A stretch of DNA of 64,000 bases from Curvularia sp. ZM96 (taxonomy: Eukaryota > Ascomycota > Dothideomycetes > Pleosporales > Pleosporaceae). The notes under the pieces are model-generated. The model made no database searches. It was given only the letters and a program-made list of their open reading frames with translations, and had not been told where the DNA came from. Of this stretch, positions 34,587-46,645 are shown one piece after another. Position 1 is the stretch's first letter; each line of letters opens with the position of its first letter. A program made the translations under genes and the position numbers. The stretch spans positions 1-64,000 of the forward strand of contig JAJGBQ010000001.1 in the NCBI GenBank assembly GCA_022457065.1, in the 5' to 3' direction.

Positions 34587-36311
34587 ATGGCTTCCACAAT
34601 CGGTTCATCTATAGCGATGGTGGAAACGAGGAATCAAGCTTTTCCATTAGAAATCCATACCGACGACTCCCAACGCTTTGAAAAGCAAAGTCGACTCATG
34701 ACAGCGACAATCGTCATCTCTGCCACGTCTGCAACTAGTATTGCTAGTATACTTTCGGGCCTCATGACAGTTATATTACCGCAAGTCGTCAAGGATTTCG
34801 ACTTAGGCCCAAAACTCATGTTATGGTAAGTCATTATTTTGATGTAATATGCTACTATCTTTCAAGTGTTCTTACTACTCTACGCCTAACTATCACACAA
34901 CTGTCTCAAACAAGCTGTGCTCTCTGTAACAAACACCCAGGCCAGTCTCAATCTACGCATTGGCAAACGGATGCACCCTCCTCCTCATGGGTACTGTCAC
35001 AGATGTAGTCGGAAGCCGGCGCATGTATCTGCTAGGCAACGTCCTTCAATGCGCTTTCACATTGGCTAGCGGACTATCAAAAAACGGCACACAGATGATT
35101 GTCATACGCGGCTGTTGTGGTGCCGCCTCGTCATTCTGTTTACCGTCTGTGGTCAGCATTGTTACCACTACATTCCCTCCCGGGCCACGAAGAAACGTGG
35201 CTTTTGCATCAATGGGAGGAGGACTGCCTATCGGTTTCGCAATAGGGCTGCTGCTAGGCGGTGTTTGTGCCAGTACTATTGGTTGGGACTGGGCTTTCTA
35301 CATTACAAGCATGATCAACGGCATCGTCCTAGTGCTTTTTGTTTGGCAACTCCCTCAAACTGAACAAAACACACCCAAGCTTGAGTGGGGTCGCTTCCAG
35401 AGAGAGATCGACTGGGTTGGTATCTTATTAATCAGCTGTTCATTGGCTATGCTCCTATATGTGCTATCGTAAGTCCCACTTTCTTGTATCTTTGGGTTGC
35501 CTTACTAAGCGCTACAAGATCACTATCAAGTAGCTCTTCGGCCTTGCAGTCTCCCACCAACATAATTTTGTTATCGTTAGCTCTGACACTCATCCCAATC
35601 TTCGCAATCTGGATGCATTACCAACAACAATGTCGCCGGCCTGCTCTAATCCCCAACGCACTATGGCAAAACAAAACTTTCACCTGCGTATGTGTTAACG
35701 TCTTCCTGATATGGGGTATCTTCACATCGGTCGAGCAATTCGTCAATTTCTACTTCCAAAACATAAAACACGATAATACCATTCGAGCCGGTATTCAATT
35801 CCTTCCTAGCTGTGTTGCGGGAGTCATTGTGAATTTGGCCATGGCTCTAATCGTATCCCGTACTAGGGGCGATTGGATCATATACGGGGCAACGACACTT
35901 TCAAGTTTGGCTCCCTTACTAATGGCTCTGATACGTCCTAGTTGGTCGTACTGGGCTGGTCCTTTCCCTGCAATCACTCTAAATGCCATTCAAGGCGATG
36001 TCTTCTACACTATCGCCAATCTTCTCATCACATCCTCTTTCCCCGACAAAACTCAGGCGCTTGCTGGCGCAGTTTTCAACACTGTTGCACAAATTGGAAA
36101 GGCAGTGGGTATGACACTCTCATCTTTCGTTTCGGAAACTGTGAGTGCAAAATTCGACGCAACTGGGACAGAAAAGCTGTTGGAAGGGTATCATGCAGCG
36201 TTCTGGCTCTCTTTTGCCATGTCCCTAGCCACTTTGTTTGCTACTTCCTGGGGATTACATGGAATTGGCAAGGTTGGGAGCAAGGAGAATGTCAGTTCCG
36301 ATACAGGCTAG
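34587..36311 (+). CDS. MFS drug:H+ antiporter-like transporter
   Basis: Exons 34587-34825, 34941-35468 and 35510-36311 (introns 115 and 41 nt) give 522 residues with closed phases. It is a polytopic membrane protein of the major facilitator superfamily. The layout fits the 14-helix DHA2-type multidrug/mycotoxin efflux group: a first segment ending LPQVVKDFDLG, the loop GTVTDVVGSRRMYLLG matching motif A, a RGCCGAASSFCLPSV helix, a GGGLPIGFAIGLLLGGV motif C-like glycine-rich helix, and PALIPNALW before the second half. The second intron is short for a fungus and removes part of a helix-rich loop, so that junction is less certain. The substrate is unknown. Confidence 0.87.
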
Positions 36312-36915
36312 CCTATTGTTGCCGTAAGAGTGCCCTTGTTGCTTCAGATGAGCAAGTGCTACCCTGCAATCAGCCATCATGCATCCAGAAGAGCATGTTA
36401 GTAGACCTGAGGTGCTAAGTCTCATTAATTTCACTACGTGTGTTGCTGGGGATATGAAGTGCATGCAGTGCGACCAACGTATAAGCTAAGCATCAATTTA
36501 TGTTGGCTGTCAAGCGCTTGATCCGCGCGTTATGCTTTTCGGCTTCCTCGAACAACCTCATGCCGACTATGGAATCCGTCACCCAGAACGTTTTCGGTGG
36601 ACTATCTTCAACGCAGGCGTCAAAAGAACTGCACACTGCATTGATAGAACATCTACCCGAGACTTGGTCCACTAGTACGCACATGGACGCCACTGAGCGA
36701 TACCAACATCTTGTTAACTCCGCCCTACCGATTCTGATCGATTCTTTGACGTCTACAGCCTTGTCTCAGGACCCGTCTTTCAACAGTACGCACATCCAAT
36801 CTTGGAAAGAGAAGATGCTTGCCGCCGTCAGCACAGTCTATACCGAGCACCGTGTTAGGTTCTTTGCAAGCCAAAACACTACTAATTACCTTGGCGAAGC
36901 ATCCAAGAAAATGTA

Positions 36916-38770
36916 ACGTGTATGGCAAGCGAGCGGCGCAGGCAAGCGAGCGGCGCACCCCACCAACTCTGTACACCTCTACAAGCGTATAGCTCCACCA
37001 TATATTAATAATTTTAACAGATATTGACACAGTAGATTAATTAGTATCTAAAGTATCTTTCTTGCATGTACGTGAGTTATGGCCAGTCTCTTTGCATCTA
37101 CTACAGCGCGTTATAGCCCGGCGGCTGACACCTAATCGCTCCCCACCCTGACGCTCCTCACAAGCAATCTGCTCATCAGCCTCACGTTGAGCGAGTATAT
37201 CCTCTCCAGCTCCCTTTGTAAGGACTCCTCGCTTCTGTATCCGCTTTTTCTTACGCTTTCGACGCTCTGATATTGCTGTATTAGCTCTCTCAAGAGTAGC
37301 AATTCGATCGCGCATTAGCTCAGCTGAGAGTATCATTACTTCTGCCCCCTTCTTAAGCTGGTTAATCGCTGCAATAATTGAAGCTGGTGATGAGTCTTGA
37401 TGCCGCTGAACTCGATCACGTATTAACGTCGATTGAGCTTCAAGCTCGCGTGTGTTGCTAGGCGTACGAGCCTGCCAGAGAGCCTCTGCTAGAACAGCTG
37501 GTGGAGTAGGTGTACGCAGCTTCACGTCAAGCTTTGATAGAACAGCGTCTGGCTGGAGAGGCACAAGGCCTGCGCCACGGAAGGCAGAGTAGATATTAGC
37601 TGAGGTAAATAATCGATCAAAGGCTGCCTTAAACGCTGGCAGAAACTCGAGCTTAGTAATGTAGTTGACGTGGTTGCGTATTAGGCTCTCCACCTCATGG
37701 CTATACGCGCGCTTCAACGGCGAGAAGCAGCCAACGTCAAGAGGCTAGAGTAGATGAGATGAGTGTAGTGGCATACAGAGCGTGTAGATATCGTTCTCCT
37801 TACAGAGCTCTTGGAACTCAAGTGACTAGTAGCTCTCATGGCCGTCAAGAATAAGCAGCCGGCGTGCCCCAACAACCTTGCCATCTGTATGCTTGACAAA
37901 GTGCTTTAGCCACTCAACTCCTAGCTCGTTAGTCGTCCAGCCGTTATCGCTGACTGCGATCGCCCAGTCGCGTGGGATCTCTGCCTCCTCATACCAGGCA
38001 GATAGGTGATGCTTGCCAGTAAAGATGAGAAATGGTGGGATAGACCAGCCAGCTGCATTAATCCCGGCGATAAACGTCACCCACTCTCGGCCACCTGGCT
38101 AGACAGCCTTTGGCCGGCCTCTTCTCTCTAATGCTGTAACGACAAGCTGAGTGGTGATCTTACCCATTGAAAAGCCAGCTTCGTCAAAGTTATAGACGTC
38201 CTCGTCACAGATGCCGTACTTGGCCTTTGTCTGCTCTATAAGCTCAAACCAGCTCTTGATTAAGACTAGATCTTCACATAGAGCTCTCTGCCTATCGTAT
38301 GTCCGATTAAAACGCGTCATAAGACTGTCTGTACGCCTGACGAAGTTGGCTGGCCACTTCTGCCCAACCTGCCCAGCGCCGCGCGCAGCTAGCAGCCTAT
38401 CAGCCATATCGCGCACAGCAGCGTAGGTAGGCGCAAATCCACGTAGATCTAGATCAAGTATATGATTAACTATCACCTCCTCTTCTAGCTTAGTAAGTTT
38501 CTTTGAGTTGGGCTAGCAATCGCGTCGGGCAGGCTTGCCAGCGCGTCGGCGGCGGAGCGTCGTTTCGGCTACATTATAGACTGCAGCAGCACGGCGATTC
38601 CCTTGAATCTGTTTGTTTTTAAGAGATTAGATAGCAAGTTGAATATCTGATTCGTCTGAAGCCATTTGAGCATGGTGGTATTGAGTAATTAGATGTTTAG
38701 TTTAAGGAGGTGTACAGAGTTGGTGGGGTGCGCCGCTCGCTTGCCTGCGCCGCTCGCTTGCCATACACGT
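36916..38770 (-). mobile_element. pogo/Fot1-like DNA transposon, 1,855 bp
   Basis: It has perfect 64-base terminal inverted repeats (36916-36979 and 38707-38770) and a TA target duplication (36914-36915 and 38771-38772), diagnostic of Tc1/mariner elements. Each inverted repeat contains two direct copies of GGCAAGCGAGCGGCGCA. It encodes one transposase on the minus strand. It inserted into the ammonia-lyase remnant. Confidence 0.95.
37037..38665 (-). pseudogene. pogo-type DDE transposase with four TAG stops
   Basis: One frame from ATG at 38665 to 37037 (543 codons) is broken by TAG at 38513, 38099, 37826 and 37745, all in positions where Gln is expected (for example before PLDVGCFSPLK). The N-terminal helix-turn-helix region includes RRRRAGKPARRDC. 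The DDE catalytic residues lie in YNFDEAGF, ILDGHESY and LDVGCF. The C-terminus has a CCHC-like knuckle (CSRCKETGHNSRTC). Loss only by CAG-to-TAG points to RIP. The perfect inverted repeats mean it might still be mobilised in trans. Confidence 0.93.
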
Positions 38771-38962
38771 TATACTTTTGTCCGCAAAGAGCTTGGCGTG
38801 CCATTTCACCAGGGACTCATAGAACACCCAAGTGGCAAAGATGGGGCGGATAATTTCATCAACGGAAGACCAAAGCGAACCATCGAGTCTTAGATATCCG
38901 TCATCTACGACAGTTTGCATAGCGGCAAAATGCATGACATAATCATGAGCTGCGTGGAATAG

Positions 38963-39323
38963 GGTTAGGTGTACAGTTCCAGATGGAAGTAACGAGTACC
39001 AATGGGTATACCATACAAATACGCGTCTTTAAATCCTTACGCTACAACACCGAATAAAATCAAGTCTGCTTCTACTTCTAAGAGCTCCGTAGGTATAGTA
39101 ACAGCGTCGCACTACAGTAAGTTTAGCACAGTGAGGTGGAATGCGAACGGGCCTAATATGGTACTCGTTTAAAGATTTTCAGTAACACAACAGCTCCAAG
39201 TCAATCCTCCTTATCCCCAAGTTTTCTAGACACGCAGACCATTCGTTCCGATGGATGGACGTCGATATCCGTACAAAGAGTGAAGCCCTACTAAGCTATT
39301 CTCAACCGCTATGTGCAGAAGAA
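38963..39323. other. Short intergenic region, no gene seen
   Basis: It lies between the ammonia-lyase remnant and the 3' end of the Zn2Cys6 regulator. Nothing recognisable is present. Confidence 0.5.
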
Positions 39324-41263
39324 TTACAGGTTCTGATCAAACGGGATACCTTCGATAGCAAAAGGAATGTTTGGATGCATGCCCCACAGCGGCCACGATT
39401 GACTCCAGTCCGTGGCAGGGGCGTCGAAATCTGAACCCCCATATGCGCCAAAAAGTTCCTGCAAACTATTTGTCGCAGCCAAATTATCATCTCCTCCGGT
39501 ATCTTCGTCTCCCTCCCTCCCTTCTGCTGATGAGAGATAGTCCGCCTCTGCTGGTGGCTCACCTCGACAGTCATGTATCGACTTATCAAGTGCGAGGAAA
39601 TCCGCTCTTGTTCTTCCTCGAAGCTTCTTCCTGTCTGTCACTGCATGTTTATAAAGAGACGTACAGTGTTGTATGGTCACCCACCACCCCTCTCCCATAG
39701 GCCAAATCGCCCTAAAGCGGTCAAGAAATTTCAAATTCACCGTTAGTACGTCCTCGATTTCCACGCTTCTTCCAAGGTTCATGCTGGGGAAAGTAAAGAC
39801 ATAGTAGTTTGTAGTAGCAGCGGAGAAGCTGCAGAAGCCTGTGAAAGGTGTGCAGAGTGACGCATTCTCTTCGTCTAAGCTTTCGAGAAGGTTGACAATA
39901 TGGGCGGATGATTTAAATGTGTCGGAAGCTCTGTCGGACCACCATTCCTCAGGTGCCGACATTGGCAGAAATGGCGGATCGACAGGACCGGTTGGTTTGC
40001 TATTGGTGTCAGGGAGGAAAGGCATGTATTCCCTGCCCAGAAAAAGAAGACTACCGTCTGTCAACTGGCTTGAAACCAAAGCAAGGGCATTTGGAAAGAA
40101 GTACCTGATGTAGTATACCAGATTGATGAACGCGAACTGCTCTGCTTTACCGAGAGCAGCATGACCTTCGGCCGATGCATCTGGATATCTCATCCTGCTT
40201 TCTTGCCGTCGTCGCCACTCCTCGAGTTCATGATGAAGTAGCCACCACGGTGAGCCTTGAACCCATGGATGATTTTCCGCAAAACACATACCAGGCCGAC
40301 TTCTTCCACCACTAGTCACCCAGGTGAGAATTCGAGACCAGATATCGAAGCCTCTGACCAAGACCCCGTAATAGTGATTCATATCTCCCTGCACGTGCTC
40401 GGTCGACCCGAGCTCCTCGTCCATGCAAAATGAATGGTTCAAGGTATGCCCAAAGGTGAAATCCTCTTCCCCAGTAGGCCAGTGCGTCTGCATAGATCGT
40501 AAGGTCAGAGTCACAGGTTGGGGCTTGCCGCAAAATACTAATCGATCCATGATGAAGCAACCCCACAGCGTACGATTGAACACTTCAGCCTCGACTGCTG
40601 TCAGAGAAGAAGGCTGTGTTAAGACCTGCAAGGATTGCACCATTCGGATGGCAGCACCGCTATGCATCCAGGCGCGATATCCATTTCCAGCACCCCATTG
40701 GTACATGGCAAGTGCTAACAAAGTCTGTACTACGACAACATCTGGTGAGTCCACAGTTGATACCCCGTCTTGGGCATAACTAGCGAAAAGCTCCGCTGAT
40801 GGTGCTTTTGAAGACTCATCAGACATTGGCAAGCAAAGCGCTATGATAGAAGCACACAAAAGTCTAGATTTGGCCATAGAATTCCGAGAGTCTGGCTTGT
40901 CCAAAGACCGAACCATTTTCGAGAACGAGGGCCAATGCAGAAAGCGCAGCTCAGGGAACTTTTGGGGAAACACCGAACAAATATTCAAAATTGGCATTTG
41001 AGAGAAGATGTCGTCATCTACGGGGCTGCTTGGTACGCTCGGAATGTGCTGCTGAGCGCTGGGGGGTCTCCGTCGCATTTTCGGGCCTGTGAGGATACAC
41101 TCTCCTGGCCGTATGCGGTTCGTCTTTGCGCAATACCCGCATGGCGGTACACCGCTGTGCATGCATCTGATCTTTGCTTTCCTGGTTAGACATCAGAATT
41201 GAGTGACGGCTGCGTTGATATTACCTACCGGCATGTACCGCACGCGATAACTTTCCGAACCAT
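39324..41263 (-). CDS. Zn2Cys6 fungal-specific transcription factor
   Basis: A 35-nt first exon (41263-41229), a 47-nt intron and a long second exon (41181-39324) give 630 residues. The joined N-terminus holds the binuclear zinc cluster: ACGTC, RKAKIRC, VPPCGYC and a final Cys at about residue 40. The middle homology (Fungal_trans) region follows, recognisable from SRLLCASIIALCLPM, LLALAMYQWGAGNGYRAW and FNRTLWGCFIMDRLVF. Such proteins are nuclear regulators of nearby metabolic or transport genes. The target is unknown, but the MFS transporter and tyrosinase are the nearest candidates. The reading frame is intact. Four 18-base tandem repeats sit just upstream. Confidence 0.9.
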
Positions 41264-41282
41264 AATCGCATTCAATCTCGTG

Positions 41283-41354
41283 TTCGCGTTTGATCTCAGG
41301 TTCACTTTCGATCTCAGGTTCGCATTTAATGTCAGATTCGCATTTGAATTCAGG
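41283..41354 (+). repeat. Four 18-base tandem repeats upstream of the regulator gene
   Basis: Four units of the form TTCGCATTTGATCTCAGG with 1-4 changes each start at 41283, 41301, 41319 and 41337. They begin 20 bases upstream of the start codon of the minus-strand transcription factor, so they lie in its leader or promoter. Confidence 0.85.
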
Positions 41355-41556
41355 TTTCGAAGTCTAGTTGTTAGGGTTGAAAGGCGGGGATTGCGAAGGA
41401 TCCGTCGCATTTCGGGTTTGAGCGGACCTTGGCGCCCGCGTTTCAAACCTTGCGTCGGCTTTGTTATCTGCACACTTCCGAATTCGGAACACTCCTTCCT
41501 ATGGAACCAAATGTTTAGTTTCATTCCTCTTATCCCAGGCACTGAATGATTTGAAC

Positions 41557-41955
41557 ATGTCGATCAAGTTGGTGCAGAAGGATACCGAGCTCTCGTCGAA
41601 TATTACAGATTTTGAGAAAGGGTAGAACATTGACAACCGTGCCAATGTTGCTCTACAATTCATCGCGCAGCATGGAATTGTCGAGTATTCCGAGTCCGAA
41701 GCCACTAAAGTGCGGTGGAAAATCGATTTGCATCTGATGCCCATCGTGAGTACCCTCGAGTTGTTATCAATTTGGAGCCAGCTAATCATTCGAAGCACAG
41801 CTCATGATGACCTTTAGCCTCCAATATCTGGATAAAGTGACTATCTCGTACGCAGCTGTATAATATTAGGAATGATCTCAACTTGGTTGGCCAGGAGTAC
41901 TGCTGGGCCAACTCCATCTTCTACTTTGGCTATCTCGTTGGATAACTTGATCATA
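41557..41955 (+). pseudogene. N-terminal fragment of an allantoate-permease-type MFS gene
   Basis: From ATG at 41557 the frame reads through a TAG (41623) to KVRWKIDLHLMPI, then a GTGAGT...ACAG intron, then MMTFSLQYLDKVTISYA and, after further breaks, LVGQEYCWANSIFYFGYLV. This is the conserved N-terminal signature of anion:cation symporter (Dal5-like) transporters. Everything beyond the second helix is missing. It is a relic without function. Confidence 0.8.
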
Positions 41956-42216
41956 GCCGATAACACGATACGCGTGCTGTTTAGGTAATATGCAAACTCG
42001 CATAGCATTGTAAACATAGTTACTAGAAATAAAAATCTGGTAAATATCAAGGTCTTAATGTTGACTAATTACGTCGTACAGTTTTTTATCACACGAGAAT
42101 AGTGGTCATCATCTACACATGAAACATAGACGCCACGCTATATTGGATAAATAGATGCTGTAGTAGGAATGATACACTGAATACCATCTTGAGCTGCTCC
42201 AAAGATGATAGAGCAC

Positions 42217-45200
42217 CTAATCAGCCTTGTATATGTGGGCTGGATTGCCACAGGCGACGTGGTCTGGTGGTATGTCATGAACGACGACAGACCCAGAACG
42301 AACAATGGCACCGTCACCAACTCGCACCCCGCCTCCTACGACGCAGCAATCACCGATATAGACATTCTTGCCAATGTGGATATCTTTAGCGACTTCAAGA
42401 CCGTAGCTGCTTTCCAATGCTTTCAAATTAGTTGGTGTTTTCAAAGTTGTGATGGTAACACATGCGCCAATCCTGGTGTTGCTTCGAATGGTAATCTTGG
42501 CTGAATCAAGTAGTTTGGATTTAGATCCAATTACGACACTGTCGCCAACAGAGATGTTGTAGCCGTAGTCACAGTGAAACGGTGTAGCAACGTGTGTATT
42601 ACTACCAAGTCGGCCACCGACCGGACTGTCTCTGTAACGAGTCTGAGTCCAAGCTGCCTCTATAACCGCTCTGAAATAGTGCTCGTGCATACGTTGCCCA
42701 GCCTTGGATACTGCATCGACGGTGTTGTTGAGGCGGTGTAGTGCAGCTGCGCATTGCCTTCGATCCTCAATTAACTGAGAGTTGTAGGGCATGAAAGGCT
42801 CTCCGTCTAACATCTTCTGCTTCTCAGTTTTCAGGGAACTTGCTGCTGACTTGTGCCAAGATAGCGATGGTCTGAGCAACGCAGCAGTTGGGAAAGCTAA
42901 CAATGGAAACCGAGATGATTGTGCTCTTTGTTGGTGAGCCTTGGACGCTACTGTAGAAGGGCCAACAGTGACACAATCCATACTCTGCGCTATCTGGTTA
43001 TTTACGGGTAGGTTGTGGTATGACAAAGGTGGAGTTTGAATGGAATGCGTTACTCGACGGTCTTGGTTAGATGTGTCTCTCTCGTGAACAGGTACAGGCA
43101 CATGCGGAGATGGAGGACGATGAGTAGGTGGAGATGACTGCTTTCTTAGACACGATGCGTGGGATAGATCATGGCTGCCCGTCTTTCCGCTCGATGCAGG
43201 CGATTGATACCTGCGTTCTTCGCCAGTAGCGGCATTGTCAACAGTGTCTGCACTTTGAATGAGATCATGGGGGTCTTGGTGGATTCCCTGGCTGCTACCG
43301 AGGCTAGGCTCGCCGTTGAGTATGTACGCAAGGTCGTAGCTTCGTGGTCTGCTTTGGGGCCCAATTGAGCAAGCATCACGATATTGGATTAAGTGGATGT
43401 CACCCTGAGGTGGTTCGTGGGGCCGAGTAGTCCGTCGCTGGCTATACCTGCGATGATCTTCCGGAGATTGCATGTGCTGCTGTGCAAGCTCCATGTTCTG
43501 CGGCGTTTTCTGGTCGGTGGGTGAACTACCTCTGGCGCTCTGGTTTAAAGCCGGCAGAGTCGGAAGACCACCAGTTTCAGTCTCCGGGGGGCTAGTCTGT
43601 TCCAAAGCATAGCGTGCACACTCAACTAGAGCCGCTGCAGGCAAAGAGCATGTTTTGTCACCTCTGTCCCTGGCTGAGGTATTCACATCCTGCCTGGTGA
43701 ATATCTGCCCGGCTGTGATCTTAGTATCTAGCTTCGATCCTAGCGGTGAGGATGACGCCGAGGGTGCAATCGATCTACGATCTTTTGCCAAAACAGGTAA
43801 AGTATATGCACGCATTTTAGGATGTTGTAGAATGGATCCGCCATGTTTTAGATATGGTGATGTTGACTGCTCAGAAGGTGCTAAAAGCCTTGTGGGTCCA
43901 TCGCTTACGTCGGGCTCAGCCGGTGCATATTGTATCATAGCCTTTTCATAAGTTCTGCGCTCTTGAGAAAGTCGTCCTAGTGACTGCTCTGAGCTCACTA
44001 GAGCCTTGCTTTGCTTCTCGACCGTTTCACCTGGAAGTAAAACAGATCCAGCCTTTTCGAGAACAGGTCCCTTCCCCGTCTCTGTGTAAAGTACCGCTTC
44101 AGCTTCAGCTCCAAATTCTGACTCTCTGTAAATAGAATCGTTGGTAGGTGCTACAGGCGCGGACGTTAGGATCTCCGGCTCGCTGTGCATTTCTTGCGGT
44201 TCCTGTGTCTCCAAAGGCTTCTTAGCTGCCAACAACGCCGACGGAGATGAACCTTTCTCCTCAAGCGTACAAGCAGAGGCTTTTTGTGGCTCCTGCCTAG
44301 CCAGCTCGAACAGCCCCAGCCCATCCTGACTTGGACTCTCCGGAATATCTCTTTCCTTGCATCCTACGTCTTGGAACTTTCCTACAAGACCAGAGCGCGA
44401 CGATAGTTGCATAAAGCCAACACTGTCGACCTTCTCGATGCAAGCAGGGGACTGAGCATGCAGACTGTGTCGTAAATCCAGCACGGCCGGATCTGTAGTG
44501 CCCAAATTCTGTAAATACATTGTCAGTAAGCCATGCTAGCATTTTTGAGGAAAGATCACACCACTTCATCCGTATCGCTAGCACCGTTCACGGTTGCTGG
44601 GTTCCGCTGGTTGGAGCCTGATGTTTCTTTCAATGTAGTCGTAGTATTGATTGTCAAAGTGACGTTGTTCTGCCTAGCAATTACGATATTGCAGGTATAT
44701 GAGTTTCTATCCTCTATCGCACACGCGCTTTGCTGTGACTCTAGGAAGAGCGAATCGAAATTGCGCCGTGACTGATGTGTTTGCTGCGGAGAAGCTGTCG
44801 AGGCGCTTTGACATTGAGGCAACCTCTTCGTTGGAGGTTGCTTAGCCGTCACCAGTCCCGGCGACCCGCCCAAGGACTGTATTCGACTATCGGCTTCTCC
44901 AAAAGATTGAGCTTGACTGTGGGTATGTCCGATAACGGTGCTTTGAGCAGCAACGATCTCCTTCCATTCTGCTTCTAGGGCTGGAGTGACGAAGTCGTGC
45001 GGTTCCCACGTCGGCTCGTACAGACGTCCCGTCGCTGGGTCGATGCCCTCCCATTCGACCAGATAACGGGACCCATTGTCTTCCAGGATCCTTCTCGCCG
45101 CCCAGAACTTCTCGCTAGCAAGCCCATTTCCTTGACAGGGTTCAGATGCGTTGGTGCAGGCGAGCCGTGTTCGACGACGCTTGTTTTGGGCGAGAGTGTT

Positions 45201-45242
45201 CGAGGTCCGTTTTCGCCTGTTCGCTGTTTGCTTCGAACCCAT
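42217..45242 (-). CDS. Predicted chromodomain + maltose-acetyltransferase-like fusion
   Basis: Exon 1 (45242-44562) and exon 2 (44508-42217) join in phase across a 53-nt GT...AG intron to give about 990 residues. Residues 50-95 form a chromodomain (FWAARRILEDNGSRYLVEWEG, then YEPTWEP). A long low-complexity Ser/Pro/Gln-rich middle follows. The last 200 residues are a MAC domain (EKQKMLDGEPFMPYNSQLIE) plus a left-handed beta-helix acetyltransferase (GYNISVGDSVVIGSKSK, IHIGKNVYIGDCCVVGGGV, HVACGNPAHI). Chromodomains bind methylated histone tails; LbH enzymes transfer acetyl groups from acetyl-CoA. If the intron is not spliced, two separate proteins would result. A start at 45257 is possible but less likely. 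Confidence 0.78.
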
Positions 45243-45888
45243 TTTGCAATACGACACTAAGTAGTCATGTAAGTTGGACAGACTTCTTGAAACCGACCGT
45301 ACTGCTTGAAGGTCTGCTTTACGTGTTTCCCAATATCATTTCTGCTTTTAACGCGTACGTTCTTAGCATCTAGGTGAGATCCAAATGTGTGACGGGTAGG
45401 GCGCAAGTACGAAGGGCTTCCTACCGGTTGATGTCGAGGCAAAATCTGCAAAGCTGGAGAACGGCGTGAAGTAATGATATCGCACAAAGAAGACCTGCAA
45501 CGAACAAATGGAAACACGTCGTGTGATATTGTGAAGTCGAGGAACAGTCATTATCGTGTTGAGCAGCTAGTCGTTTGGACTCCGCAGCGGCACGGTTGCC
45601 AAGACTACCCTCGTGTGTGACGGTGAAAGCGGCCACCCTGAACACCAAAACGGTGCTATAACTTGGGGCTATAGAACCTTACATAACAGCTACTACCGTG
45701 ATTCTATCGATGGAGTGATACACCATGCCTATATAATATTACCTGCTACAGATATCGCTGTGGAGTATGTAGGTTGTGAGCCCCGTAACCCCGTGCCTGT
45801 GCACGCAACGCCTGGATTCGCGCAACGCACGCGGAACACCGGAACACGAGGCTCAGCCCCAACTTTGACGCGTCATAACTCTACCACC
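45243..45888. other. Intergenic, no gene supported
   Basis: This is the promoter side of the chromodomain gene. Small overlapping frames on both strands show no recognisable feature. Confidence 0.5.
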
Positions 45889-46083
45889 ATGGGAGTTATT
45901 GACGACGCGCTTACAGCAATCGAATCACTGGAACTAGGAGAATCTTTTACGTACCAGGAAAGTGATGATCGCTATGGTGTGCAGCGATCTACGTTGTGTC
46001 AAGGGAGGCCCAGTCAATCAACCAATCCACCATACAGTAAGTTCTGGGATCCTACAGGACGTGCTAGGGCAAATGAGGGGTAA
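45889..46083 (+). pseudogene. N-terminal fragment of a pogo/Fot-like transposase
   Basis: MGVIDDALTAIESLELGESF followed by ..DRYGVQRSTL matches the psq-type helix-turn-helix that begins pogo-like transposases. The frame stops at 46083 and no DDE domain follows. It is a short relic of an older insertion. Confidence 0.65.
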
Positions 46084-46360
46084 TAACGTTAACTGATATT
46101 CGTTCAGAGTCTCGCCCCACGGCTCACCTAGACAGGGAACCACTGAGGTTGCGTTAGTGCATTTAATACATTACCGACAGATACTCAGAAGGATGTGATC
46201 GGTTTCTGGGGCTGCATCTATGAAGAGCATAAGCAGCGTGGCTTTTGGGTTCTGTAAAGTCGGCTTGAGGAGTTGCGAGAAGACCTGGAGACAAGTGTGC
46301 GGGCCGACAAAACCTCGATCGCATATATTAGAGATCTACGCACATGTCAACGATCAAGCA

Positions 46361-46645
46361 TCATGAAGACCGAGAAGTGCGTATCCTCACCTCGATACGA
46401 TCAAGCTTCGTGTCATCGAGATAGCGTCCTATATCTCGAGCATCAATGTTAAACAGCCGAAACGAGACGTTGGGACCCCGTGGCCGGCCACAAAGCCTCA
46501 TAAGTAGTCCTCTAATGTAAAAGAAGATAGCACCAAAGTCGTCTGCTTTTGCAGCTAGAGCGTTCTTCATATACTCATCAAAAAGCCAGCCATCACGGGG
46601 ACTAGCATTATCTTTCATCAGCCAGTCATTGGAAAACGACAGCAT
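46361..46645 (-). pseudogene. Fragment of a DUF4470-like protein
   Basis: The 94-residue frame contains DDFGAIFFYIRGLLMRL, FRLFNIDARD and LDRIEVR, which resemble the DUF4470 region of fungal MYND-finger-associated proteins. Both flanking parts are missing, so it is read as a relic. The family call is from memory and tentative. Confidence 0.5.

Larger units (their letters stand above)
36500..38962 (+). pseudogene. Aromatic amino-acid ammonia-lyase C-terminal remnant, split by pogo element
   Basis: The left part (36500-36915) encodes residues resembling the C-terminal helical region of phenylalanine/histidine-type ammonia-lyases. The right part (38773-38962) continues in the same frame once the transposon and one TA are removed, with RKELGVPFHQGLIEHPS, the conserved end of fungal PAL. 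A TAG at 38891 (a Trp position in relatives) interrupts it before ISVIYDSLHSGKMHDIIM and a final stop at 38960. The catalytic MIO-forming N-terminal half is absent; the flank at 36380-36499 may hold further degraded sequence. It was already a fragment or has been truncated since, and it is non-functional. Confidence 0.78.

Noticed and set aside
39324..41263. Possible frameshift inside the zinc cluster of the transcription factor
   Set aside because: Rechecking the bases at 41150-41181 and the 47-nt intron shows the frame is continuous and all six cysteines are present.
29682..41263. Secondary-metabolite gene cluster around tyrosinase, transporter and regulator
   Set aside because: No polyketide, peptide or terpene synthase backbone gene is present; proximity alone is not enough.
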